Shown here: positions 6,170 to 12,052 of the stretch, in pieces | Layout: each line of letters begins with the position of its first letter | How positions within the stretch are numbered: position 1 is the first letter of the stretch | NCBI GenBank assembly: GCA_958427375.1 | Contig: CAUABY010000015.1 | Span: forward strand, 1 to 17,297 | DNA length: 17,297 nt | Source of the DNA: an uncultured Eubacteriales bacterium | Lineage (GTDB): Bacteria > Bacillota > Clostridia > Oscillospirales > Oscillospiraceae | Reading direction: 5' to 3' | The notes under the pieces: model-generated | Database searches by the model: none | What the model was told of the DNA's origin: nothing | Seen by the model: the letters and a program-made list of their open reading frames with translations, nothing else | Position numbers and translations under genes: made by a program

Positions 6170-6937
6170 ATGGAGACCAAAAATATTGTTTACGAACTCA
6201 GAACGAAAAACGGATTGTCGCAGGATGAACTTGCCGAAAAGGTATATGTCACCCGGCAAGCGGTATCTCGTTGGGAAAACGGCGAAACAACGCCTAATAC
6301 CGAAACATTAAAACTGTTATCGAAGATCTTTGATGTTTCTATCAATACACTTTTAGGTTCACCGCGCAAGCTGATTTGCCAATGCTGCGGTATGCCTCTT
6401 GAAGATGACGCAGTCATAGGTCATAATCACGACGGCACGTTTAACGAGGACTATTGCAAATGGTGCTACGCTGACGGAACTTATACCTACAGTGATATGG
6501 ACGACTTGATTGATGTCTGCGTTAAAAATATGGCAAGTGAGAATTTCACCGAGGAGCAGGCCCGTTCTTATTTGAAAGACTTGCTTCCGAGTCTGGATTA
6601 CTGGAAGCGTTACGATGAGCTAAGCGACAATGGTCAGTTTGAAGAATTAAAAAAGCAGCTGATTAGGGAAATAAACGAACTTCATGTAGAGGGAATGCCA
6701 AAGCTTGAAAAGCTTAACGCGCTTGTGGGTGGTTTTGTCAATCTTGAATACAGACTTCCAAATGGAAACTCGGTGAAATTTTTGGATGACTCAAAGACCT
6801 ATCTCGGCAATCAGCTTGAGTGTGAGTTTGGCGGAAATAGGTGCTTCGGCGTGATTGCGAATATGGAATTTCTGCTCGTTTGCACTTATGAAGAAAACGG
6901 TGCGAACCCGGAACTTGTCATTTATAAAAAGAGATAG
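6170..6937 (+). CDS. XRE-family regulator with zinc ribbon domain
   Basis: A 255-residue protein. Residues 5-62 are a Cro/CI-type helix-turn-helix: LSQDELAEKVYVTRQAVSRWENGET (16-40) is textbook. Residues 68-105 are a putative zinc ribbon of the type CxCCGMPL ... DGTFNEDYCKWCY, with Cys70, Cys72, Cys73, Cys96 and Cys99 as ligands, joined to a short helical segment to about 170. The C-terminal 90 residues form a beta-rich domain I cannot name. It probably senses a small ligand or metal and controls nearby genes. The ATG at 6170 has GAGGTGA 7 bases upstream. Its base composition is clearly AT-richer than its neighbours and its codon use differs, suggesting acquisition by transfer; it splits xdhC from the modABC genes and has its own promoter and terminator. 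Confidence 0.88.
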   Translation: METKNIVYELRTKNGLSQDELAEKVYVTRQAVSRWENGETTPNTETLKLLSKIFDVSINTLLGSPRKLICQCCGMPLEDDAVIGHNHDGTFNEDYCKWCYADGTYTYSDMDDLIDVCVKNMASENFTEEQARSYLKDLLPSLDYWKRYDELSDNGQFEELKKQLIREINELHVEGMPKLEKLNALVGGFVNLEYRLPNGNSVKFLDDSKTYLGNQLECEFGGNRCFGVIANMEFLLVCTYEENGANPELVIYKKR

Positions 6938-6945
6938 ACTATATT

Positions 6946-6987
6946 AGAAAACGGTTTAACCCAATATACTGAGTTAAACCGTTTTCT
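6946..6987. terminator. Bidirectional terminator between the XRE gene and modC
   Basis: A perfect 15-bp inverted repeat (arms 6946-6960 and 6973-6987, AGAAAACGGTTTAAC and its complement) with a 12-base loop lies between the convergent genes ending at 6937 and 7005. TTTTCT closes the plus-strand arm; by symmetry the minus strand reads the same. Confidence 0.75.
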
Positions 6988-7004
6988 GCATTATGAACTT
7001 CAAT

Positions 7005-8045
7005 TCAATACAGTAGCAGAATATTCGCAGGGGCAATGCCAATCTCGTCCGGGAAGTTCTGCGGCTTTTTGTCCTTGGGCAAGCGCCACCAGATGGGCGC
7101 GGAGGACACCTCCTGCGCGGCATAGCGAAACTGGATGATGGTCTCAAATGGCTCCTCCATCTCCTCCGCAAAGCGCACCGGGAAGCAGTTTTGCCGGGCG
7201 GCGGGGTTGAAGTAGTGCGCGCGGACACCCACGGCCTTCAAGCCCTCGCGAACCTCGGCGGCGGTTTGCAGCCTTACGCCCCACGCGGGCACCTCCACCT
7301 CGTGCGCGCCAACGCGCACGGCCTCCGCAATGTTCTTGCAGCCGGTAAGTGTGGCGGCCTGAATACTGCCGGGGTCGGCAAAAAGGGCTTTGGTCGGCTT
7401 TTGGGTGAGGATGTGCCCCTCGTCCATGACGGCGATTTCCCGGCTGAGGTTATACGCCTCTTCCCGGCTGTGGGTAACCATCAGAACCTCCCGGCCATAG
7501 GCGCGCAGAATGTCCCGCAGTTCGATTTTCAACAGATCGCGCAGATGGCTGTCCAGCGCGGAAAACGGCTCGTCCAGCATCAAAAGCTTTGGCTCACTCA
7601 CCATGATGCGCGCCAGAGCCACCCGCTGTGCCTGACCGCCGGAGAGCTGATAGGGGCGGTGCTTTTCCAGTCCCTCCAGCCGCATGCGGCGGATAATCTC
7701 CCGCAGGCGCGCCTCCCGCACGGCCTTGTCCTTCTCGTGGTGCAAGCCGCAGCGGATATTCTGCACCACGGTCATATTGGGGAAGAGAGCGTAATTTTGA
7801 AAGAGATATCCGACCTGACGCTTCTGCGGCGGCAGGTCAATTTTTTGCGCTGAGTCGAAGAGTACGCGCCCGTCCAGCTCAATGTGGCCGCTGTCCGGCC
7901 TTTCAATACCGGCAATGCACTTTAGCGTATAGCTCTTGCCGCAGCCGGAGGGGCCGAGCAGGCAGGTAACGCCGTTTTCCGCTTCAAAATCCACGTCAAG
8001 GCGAAAATCGCCCAAGCGCTTATGTATATCCACAACAAGGCTCAT
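7005..8045 (-). CDS. modC: Molybdate ABC transporter ATP-binding protein ModC
   Basis: A 346-residue ABC ATPase that powers molybdate uptake on the inner face of the membrane. Walker A is GPSGCGKS (31-38), the Q-loop is around Gln83 (YLFQNYALFPNMTV, typical of the molybdate/sulfate/iron importer group), the signature is LSGGQ (134-138), Walker B is LLMLDEP (154-160) and the H-switch is His192. After about residue 230 a C-terminal extension replaces a well-conserved TOBE/MOP domain; it shows some of the expected pattern (NIAEAVRVGAHEVEVPAWG) but is weakly conserved. The start codon overlaps the modB stop by 4 bases (8042-8045), giving translational coupling. Assignment to molybdate rather than sulfate rests on modA and the surrounding molybdenum genes. 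Confidence 0.9.
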   Translation of the reverse strand: MSLVVDIHKRLGDFRLDVDFEAENGVTCLLGPSGCGKSYTLKCIAGIERPDSGHIELDGRVLFDSAQKIDLPPQKRQVGYLFQNYALFPNMTVVQNIRCGLHHEKDKAVREARLREIIRRMRLEGLEKHRPYQLSGGQAQRVALARIMVSEPKLLMLDEPFSALDSHLRDLLKIELRDILRAYGREVLMVTHSREEAYNLSREIAVMDEGHILTQKPTKALFADPGSIQAATLTGCKNIAEAVRVGAHEVEVPAWGVRLQTAAEVREGLKAVGVRAHYFNPAARQNCFPVRFAEEMEEPFETIIQFRYAAQEVSSAPIWWRLPKDKKPQNFPDEIGIAPANILLLY

Positions 8046-8716
8046 GCTCTTACCCTCCTCTTCTGTCGGGTTTCCAGCATGTTCACCGCCAGAAGCACCG
8101 CGGTGCTGATGGCCAGATTGACAAGCACCCAGAACATAGCCCCCGCCTCATCGTTTGTGCGCCAAAGCTGGTACACGGTGGTGGAGATAGTGGCTGTGCG
8201 GCCGGGGGTGTAGCCGATGAGCATACTTGTAGCGCCATATTCGCCCAGCGCGCGGGCAAAGGCCAGAACCGTGCCTGCCAAAATGCCCTGACGGCAGGCG
8301 GGCATACGGATGCGCCAGAAAATATAGGTGTTGGACAGCCCCAAGGTCTGCCCGGAATATGCCAGGGTCTCGTCAAAGCTCTCAAACGCGCCGCGCGCCG
8401 TGCGGTACATCAGCGGGAATGCCACCACCATAGCGGCCAAAACGCCGCCGTACCACGTCATAACGAACTTGATGCCGAAGTTGGCAAGGAAGATTCCCAA
8501 AGGCCGCTTCACGCCGAAAAGTAGCAGCAGAAAATAGCCGCAGACCGTGGGCGGCAGAACCATAGGCAGGGTCAGCACAACGTCAAGCACGCCCTTTACC
8601 GCGCGGGGCAGGCGGGCGGCATAATAGGCAAAGAAGATGCCCAGAAAAAACACCAGCACACAGCTGATAGCCGCAATGCGCAGGGAGTTCCATAGCGGGT
8701 ATAAATCAACGTTCAT
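8042..8716 (-). CDS. modB: Molybdate ABC transporter permease ModB
   Basis: A 224-residue integral membrane permease. Hydrophobic segments are visible at about 11-33, 43-68, 88-108, 145-170 and 192-215, consistent with the five to six helices of ModB. TLPMVLPPTVCGY (49-61) and the cytoplasmic coupling (EAA) loop at about 119-145, with SGQTLGLSNTYIFW followed by RIRMP, are typical of ModB/CysT permeases, as is FARALGEYGATSML (153-166). It forms the membrane channel for molybdate taken from ModA and is driven by ModC. The ATG at 8716 has a weak GGAGC about 9 bases upstream. A hairpin lies between this gene and modA. Confidence 0.92.
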   Translation of the reverse strand: MNVDLYPLWNSLRIAAISCVLVFFLGIFFAYYAARLPRAVKGVLDVVLTLPMVLPPTVCGYFLLLLFGVKRPLGIFLANFGIKFVMTWYGGVLAAMVVAFPLMYRTARGAFESFDETLAYSGQTLGLSNTYIFWRIRMPACRQGILAGTVLAFARALGEYGATSMLIGYTPGRTATISTTVYQLWRTNDEAGAMFWVLVNLAISTAVLLAVNMLETRQKRRVRA

Positions 8717-8741
8717 GTGGTACGCTCCAAATTTTTACTGC

Positions 8742-8769
8742 AAAAGGCAGCACAAGAGTGCTGCCTTTT
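8742..8769 (-). terminator. Hairpin between modA and modB, terminator or attenuator
   Basis: A perfect 12-bp stem (8742-8753 and 8758-8769, AAAAGGCAGCAC and complement) with a 4-base loop ends in TTTT on the minus strand. It lies 22 bases after the modA stop and 26 bases before modB. Since modBC has no obvious separate promoter, partial read-through would give more binding protein than transporter, a pattern known for ABC importers. Confidence 0.6.
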
Positions 8770-8790
8770 CGATTGGTACAAAGCTTTTTG

Positions 8791-9678
8791 TCAAGCGACG
8801 GGGGAGAAGCCCACGGTTTCAAACACGGCCATCGCGGGCGCAGTCAGCAGATAGTCCAAAAATGCCTGAGCCTCGGCGGGATGGGCGGCGGTTTTGAGCA
8901 CGGAGGCCGGGTAGATTACCTGCCCGCACATCTCGGCACTCGCGCTGTCAACCACGGTGAGACCTGCGGAGAAAGCGTCGGTGCAGTACACCACGCCGCA
9001 GTCAACACTTGCCTCGCTGACCTGCGTTGTAACTTCCTTCACATTGCTGCCATAGGTGATGAGCCCGGCGCTGGCAAGCTCTTCCTCACTCAGCTCGTAA
9101 TAGACCAGAATTTTCTGCGTGTACTGACCCACGGGTACATCGCTGTTGCCCATCGCCATGAACAGGTCTCCGGCTCTCAGCGCCTCGGCAAGCTGGTCAA
9201 AGGACTCAAGCCCCTTAGGATTTCCCTCAGGTACGGCAAGAACCACTTTGTTCTCAAGAAGATCCAGGCGGCTGCCGGCTGACACAAAGTCCAGCCCTTC
9301 GGTATTGACATCGGGAGAGGCGCTGATGTCAAGCTGGTTCATCTGCTTCTGCCCGGCGGAGATGAACAGATCGCAGTCCGCGCCCTCTTGAATCTGGGTT
9401 TTGAGTGTGCCGGAGGAGTCAAAGTTATAGGTAATGGTGATTTCCGGGTGCTCGGTTTCGTAGAGTGCTTTGATTTGCGTCAGGGTCTCGGTCATGGAAG
9501 CGGCGGCAAAAACTACAATCTCCGTCTTTTCAGCGGAGATGCTTTCGGTGGCGGCTTCAGTTTGGGATTCCTCCGCGGCAGGTTCGACAGCGGGCGTGGC
9601 GGTGGAGCCGCCGCAGGCGGTCAGAGCCAGTGCCATTGCCGGAACGAGCAGCAGAGCCAGCAGTTTTCTCAATTTCAT
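8791..9678 (-). CDS. modA: Molybdate-binding lipoprotein ModA
   Basis: A 295-residue extracytoplasmic binding protein. MKLRKLLALLLVPAMALALT with the lipobox LTAC (Cys22) is a lipoprotein signal; a Gly/Ser/Glu-rich tether runs to about residue 50. The ModA fold starts IVVFAAASMTETL (54-66), where Ser61 corresponds to the first anion-binding serine, and FDSSGTLKTQIQEGADCDLF (86-105) brings the second (Ser88/Ser89). DVPVGQYT (180-187) and VDCGVVYCTDA (225-235) are the later ligand-site regions. It captures molybdate, or tungstate, outside the membrane for ModB/ModC. AAGGAG lies 7 bases before the ATG at 9678. The promoter carries a palindrome, suggesting molybdate-dependent repression. Confidence 0.95.
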   Translation of the reverse strand: MKLRKLLALLLVPAMALALTACGGSTATPAVEPAAEESQTEAATESISAEKTEIVVFAAASMTETLTQIKALYETEHPEITITYNFDSSGTLKTQIQEGADCDLFISAGQKQMNQLDISASPDVNTEGLDFVSAGSRLDLLENKVVLAVPEGNPKGLESFDQLAEALRAGDLFMAMGNSDVPVGQYTQKILVYYELSEEELASAGLITYGSNVKEVTTQVSEASVDCGVVYCTDAFSAGLTVVDSASAEMCGQVIYPASVLKTAAHPAEAQAFLDYLLTAPAMAVFETVGFSPVA

Positions 9679-9715
9679 TCTTTTGCTCCTTCTCCGTGTT
9701 TCAGGAAAGTATTTA

Positions 9716-9744
9716 TATAAACACGATTTACGCGTTTATACCAA
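9716..9744 (-). promoter_or_regulatory. modA promoter with internal palindromic operator candidate
   Basis: On the minus strand TTGGTA (9739-9744) and TTTATA (9716-9721) are 17 bases apart. An inverted repeat TATAAAC-N11-GTTTATA (9716-9722 and 9734-9740) fills the region between and over the two boxes, the place expected for a repressor such as a ModE-type protein. The exact promoter boxes are weak matches; the symmetry is clear. Confidence 0.55.
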
Positions 9745-9754
9745 ATGAAATACC

Positions 9755-9772
9755 AGCTGATGCCCGTCAGCT
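9755..9772 (-). terminator. Short hairpin after the molybdopterin-binding gene
   Basis: AGCTGA and TCAGCT (9755-9760, 9767-9772) flank a 6-base loop just past the stop at 9778. Only a broken T-rich stretch follows on the minus strand, so it is at best a weak terminator and read-through into modA is possible. Confidence 0.35.
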
Positions 9773-9777
9773 TTAGC

Positions 9778-10803
9778 TCAATTGCCCTTGCCGAAGCTAC
9801 AGTTGGGGAAGTGGCAGACGGGGCAGTTCAGGCATAGGCCGCCGTTGCCGAGACCTGCCAGCCATTCCCTGGTGACCGGGGTATCCGTCACAAGATATGG
9901 CAGAACGAGGTCAAAGATAGTGCGCTTGGCGTACATCACACAGCCGGGCAGGCCGCAGATGGGGCGGCCATCCTCGCAGTAGGACACAAGGAACATGGCA
10001 CCGGGCAGGACGGGCGCGCCGTAAGAGACGATGCGAGCACCGGTATTTTTGATGGCGAGCGGGGTCTTGTCGTCCGGGTCCACGCTCATACCGCCGCTGC
10101 AAAAGACCATCTGGCAGCCCTGAGCCAGCATATCTTTAATGGCGGCGGTGATTTTCTCGTGGTCGTCATCCAAAGTCACATGGGCGGTCATTTCGCAGCC
10201 AAACTCCGCCAGTTTTTGTTCAATGACGGGGGTGAAGGTGTCTTGAATCCGTCCGTGAAACACCTCGCTGCCGGTGGTGACAACGCCGTAAGGCCGGGGC
10301 TTTACGGGCATCAGGCGCATCAATGGCTTGTCTCCGGCAAGTTCTTTGGCCTTTGCCATGCGCTCTTTGGCGATTACCAGCGGGATGACGCGGGTGCCGC
10401 AGAGCTTGTCACCCTTCTTCACCATGAATCCGGAGTGCCGCGTGGCAATCATCATATCCCCAAGGGCGTTGATGGCGCGCAGACGCTCCAAATCAATGAG
10501 CAGCAGACCATCCGTGTCGGCTATCAGTTCAATCTTGCCCTCCTTGGGCTCGGTGGCGTGCATATTCTCGCTGATGCAGATATCCCGCAGAATCTCCGCC
10601 GCCTCGTTCTCGTGGTAGGTGCTGTCATCGTTCTCCCAGATATAGACCGACTCCTTGCCCACACTCAACAGCACCGGGACATCCTCCGGCTGAATGATGT
10701 GGCCCTTGCGGAATACGGCGTCCTTGGTGACGCCCTTGATGATCTGGGTGATGTCATGGCACAGCACTTGCCCTACGGCATCCACGGTACGCATCTGTTT
10801 CAT
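9778..10803 (-). CDS. Molybdopterin-binding protein (MoeA/MogA-like domain) with cysteine-rich tail
   Basis: A 341-residue protein. The central domain (about 170-305) is a MoCF_biosynth domain of the MoeA/MogA/CinA type: GVVTTGSEVFHGRIQD (173-188), CSGGMSVDPDDKTP (235-248) and CGLPGCVMY (283-291) form the molybdopterin-binding and metal-insertion site. The N-terminal 165 residues are not standard MoeA. The end carries Cys324, Cys327, Cys330 and Cys335, a CX2CX2CX4C pattern followed by FGKGN. Proteins of this kind accompany molybdenum hydroxylase genes in clostridia and probably handle cofactor transfer or molybdate insertion; true MoeA activity is not certain. AAGGAGGTC lies about 7 bases before the ATG at 10803. 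It has its own strong promoter and lies 99 bases ahead of modA on the same strand. Confidence 0.9.
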   Translation of the reverse strand: MKQMRTVDAVGQVLCHDITQIIKGVTKDAVFRKGHIIQPEDVPVLLSVGKESVYIWENDDSTYHENEAAEILRDICISENMHATEPKEGKIELIADTDGLLLIDLERLRAINALGDMMIATRHSGFMVKKGDKLCGTRVIPLVIAKERMAKAKELAGDKPLMRLMPVKPRPYGVVTTGSEVFHGRIQDTFTPVIEQKLAEFGCEMTAHVTLDDDHEKITAAIKDMLAQGCQMVFCSGGMSVDPDDKTPLAIKNTGARIVSYGAPVLPGAMFLVSYCEDGRPICGLPGCVMYAKRTIFDLVLPYLVTDTPVTREWLAGLGNGGLCLNCPVCHFPNCSFGKGN

Positions 10804-10879
10804 GGCCTGACCTCCTTGATTTAAAATATTTAAGTAGAAAATTGCTAAAGCAAATTGTTTTTAATTACAATTCGCTTCT

Positions 10880-10909
10880 ATATTAACGCAAAGCGGTTAA
10901 ACTTGTCAA
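10880..10909 (-). promoter_or_regulatory. Promoter of the molybdopterin-binding protein gene
   Basis: On the minus strand TTGACA (10904-10909) and TAATAT (10880-10885) are 18 bases apart, or TTAATA with 17. This consensus -35 box makes it the strongest promoter of the window. An inverted repeat TTAAC-N8-GTTAA (10883-10887, 10896-10900) lies in the spacer, an operator candidate. The leader is about 70 bases. Confidence 0.7.
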
Positions 10910-10980
10910 CCTCATTTTGGTATTTGTGAGGGAAATACAATTAAAAATTGAAGCATACTTTGCGGCAACAGCAAAAATAA

Positions 10981-11011
10981 AAAATTGTGCAGCATGTGTC
11001 TGCACAATTTT
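10981..11011 (-). terminator. Strong hairpin with minus-strand T-run
   Basis: Arms 10981-10992 and 11000-11011 (AAAATTGTGCAG and complement) pair perfectly over 12 bp with a 7-base loop; on the minus strand TTTTTATTTTT follows. It looks like an intrinsic terminator but the terminator of the nearest upstream minus-strand gene is already at 11096, so its transcript is unclear. Confidence 0.6.
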
Positions 11012-11095
11012 GAAAGGATTTGAAAGGATGTGAACGGTATGGAGAGCGGCTGAGCTAAGACCCACAAAAAATCGGATAAATCCGGAGGAAGAAAA

Positions 11096-11124
11096 AAGCC
11101 GTGAAACCATTGATTTCACGGCTT
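11096..11124 (-). terminator. Intrinsic terminator after the 60-residue protein gene
   Basis: Arms AAGCCGTGAAA (11096-11106) and TTTCACGGCTT (11114-11124) with a 7-base loop are followed on the minus strand by a T-run (11092-11097). It lies 11 bases beyond the stop codon at 11135. Confidence 0.8.
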
Positions 11125-11134
11125 ATAATAAACT

Positions 11135-11317
11135 TTATTCTTTATCCGACTCCTCATCGTCGCCGGCGCTGGAGATGAACATTTCCTCCGTGGTCTGCTG
11201 TGCCAGTTTCAGCTTCTCGGTGATTTCAACCAGCGCATTGGTGGTGGCATCGAGCGCGTCAATGGCAGTTGCCATGCGCCCTGCCAAGTGATAATACATT
11301 GCCTTGTAATCCGGCAT
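11135..11317 (-). CDS. Small hypothetical protein, 60 residues, coiled-coil-like
   Basis: The protein begins MPDYKAMYYHLAGRMATAID and ends in an acidic tail (GDDEESDKE). The centre (about 8-48) is one long amphipathic helix without membrane character. Short proteins starting DYKxMY are common beside unrelated genes in Oscillospiraceae genomes, but I know of no function. The ATG at 11317 has TAGGAGGT 7 bases upstream and a clear terminator follows, so it is probably expressed as a single unit. A precise promoter is not evident; TTAATATT sequences about 20 bases before the ribosome site may hold the -10 box. Confidence 0.75.
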   Translation of the reverse strand: MPDYKAMYYHLAGRMATAIDALDATTNALVEITEKLKLAQQTTEEMFISSAGDDEESDKE

Positions 11318-11402
11318 ACAGAGACCTCCTAAATAAATTTAATATTAATAGTAGTACAAAATAAAGGGTCGAAATAAAGCGGAGCGGTGCAGATATTTCA
11401 CG

Positions 11403-11478
11403 CGTTCCGTGGGAACGAATTTCATTGAAAAAGCCCCGTTCACCCAAATCGAAGCCCCACGCAGTGGGTTCGATTTGG
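11403..11478. repeat. Two consecutive hairpins downstream of the tRNA terminator
   Basis: CGTTCC/GGAACG (11403-11408, 11412-11417) forms a short hairpin. CCAAATCGAA (11444-11453) pairs with TTCGATTTGG (11469-11478), and CCCAC (11456-11460) with GTGGG (11464-11468) inside it, giving 15 pairs with a 2-base bulge. The stretch from 11428 resembles the one from 11483 (GAAAAA, GCCCCGTTC, CGAAGCC), about 55 bases apart, so a duplicated unit is likely. Confidence 0.55.
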
Positions 11479-11486
11479 AAACGAAA

Positions 11487-11550
11487 AACAGCCCCGTTCG
11501 GCTACGAAGCCTCACCGCAAGGCGGGGATTCGTGCTAAAAGGGGCTGTTT
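11487..11550 (-). terminator. Terminator after tRNA-Ala with nested stems
   Basis: AACAGCCCC (11487-11495) pairs with GGGGCTGTT (11542-11550), with ACGAA/TTCGT (11504-11508, 11530-11534) and a CCGC/GCGG hairpin nested inside. On the minus strand GGGGCTG is followed by TTTTT, the order expected for an intrinsic terminator just past the tRNA gene. Confidence 0.65.
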
Positions 11551-11556
11551 AGAGTT

Positions 11557-11631
11557 GGTGGAGACGGAGGGATTCGAACCCTTGACCTTACGGATGCGAA
11601 CCGTACGCTCTCCCAGCTGAGCTACGCCCCC
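11557..11631 (-). tRNA. tRNA-Ala (anticodon CGC)
   Basis: On the minus strand the acceptor strand GGGGGCG pairs with CGTCTCC, including the third pair G:U that is the alanine identity element. The D arm is GCTC-AGCTGGGA-GAGC, the anticodon arm TACGG-TTCGCAT-CCGTA gives anticodon CGC (codon GCG), the T loop is GTTCGAATC, and the CCA end is encoded. As I read it the gene is 75 bases and the T stem (CAAGG/CCCTC) pairs poorly, one base shorter than the usual arrangement; this may be real or a sequence error. It has its own promoter and terminator. Confidence 0.88.
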
Positions 11632-11659
11632 AAACCTGCTGTCATATAACAGCTTGTAT

Positions 11660-11687
11660 ATTATAACACAAAATTTTTATTTGTAAA
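11660..11687 (-). promoter_or_regulatory. Promoter of tRNA-Ala
   Basis: On the minus strand TTTACA (11682-11687) and TATAAT (11660-11665) are 16 bases apart. The leader would form a small hairpin GCTGT/ACAGC (11638-11653) before the mature tRNA. Confidence 0.65.
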
Positions 11688-11696
11688 GAAAAATCG

Positions 11697-11725
11697 TTGA
11701 AATTTTTTTAAATGTGTAGTATAGT
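11697..11725 (+). promoter_or_regulatory. Promoter of the SRP RNA (and probably dnaX)
   Basis: TTGAAA (11697-11702) and TATAGT (11720-11725) are 17 bases apart, placing the start near 11732, at the beginning of the paired SRP RNA ends. It diverges from the tRNA-Ala promoter, only 9 bases away. Confidence 0.7.
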
Positions 11726-11733
11726 AAGGCCAT

Positions 11734-12027
11734 AGCTTTTGACAAGGCTGCACTAACCGGGGAGATAGCGGTGCCCTGTAACCTGCAATCCGCTATAGCA
11801 GGGGCTAATTCCCGACCGAGGGTGTGTGCTGTGTTGACTGACCCCGGTAAGCAGTGTTGACAACCCGGTCTTGCGCAACGGGATCCCGTGAATCATGTCA
11901 GGCGGGGAACCGAGCAGCATTAAGCGGAGCTTCCCGTGTGCCGCGAGGCTGCCGGGTTCGAGCCGGCTGCCGGCGTAACGGGCATAGTTCATTATTCGGA
12001 GTCGGGTGTGCAGTCTTGTCAAGAGCT
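11734..12027 (+). ncRNA. ffs: Signal recognition particle RNA, large Gram-positive type
   Basis: The RNA of the signal recognition particle, which binds Ffh and directs nascent membrane and secreted proteins to the membrane. The 5' part (GGGGAGATAGCGGTGCCCTG, then CTGCAATCCGCTATAGCAGG) follows the Alu domain of B. subtilis scRNA nearly base for base. The Ffh-binding domain is at about 11896-11924: ATGTCAGG, the stem CGG/CCG capped by the GGAA tetraloop (11906-11909), then AGCAGCATTAAG. The ends pair as AGCTTTTGACAAG (11734 on) with CTTGTCAAGAGCT (to 12027), and a short T-run follows. Exact ends of the mature RNA are uncertain by several bases. Position just before dnaX is the classical B. subtilis order. 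Confidence 0.95.
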
Positions 12028-12052
12028 ATTTTTATTTGAGAGAGGGTGCAGG

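Larger units (their letters stand above)
10804..11134. other. 331-base gene-free stretch: promoter, leader hairpin and terminator-like hairpins
   Basis: No convincing gene is present. It contains the promoter at 10880-10909, an imperfect leader inverted repeat (10848-10858 and 10867-10877, 10 of 11 pairs), a strong hairpin at 10981-11011, a tandem of about 10 bp (TTTGAAAGGA twice at 11010-11029, then a degenerate third), a small CGGAT/ATCCG repeat at 11073-11084 beside an A-run, and the terminator at 11096-11124. Confidence 0.6.

Noticed and set aside
9745..10879. Molybdenum cofactor riboswitch near the molybdenum genes
   Set aside because: The leaders of modA and the molybdopterin-binding gene are about 30-70 bases, too short for the known Moco RNA motif, and I see no matching core.
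10883..11119. Minus-strand open frame of 78 codons in the gene-free stretch
   Set aside because: Starts inside a terminator stem, crosses a second terminator and the promoter, and has no ribosome site.
11753..12022. Minus-strand open frame over the SRP RNA
   Set aside because: The region is an unmistakable SRP RNA on the plus strand.
11936..12052. Upstream extension of dnaX
   Set aside because: It would translate the SRP RNA; the family start MYQALYRKWRP is at 12053.
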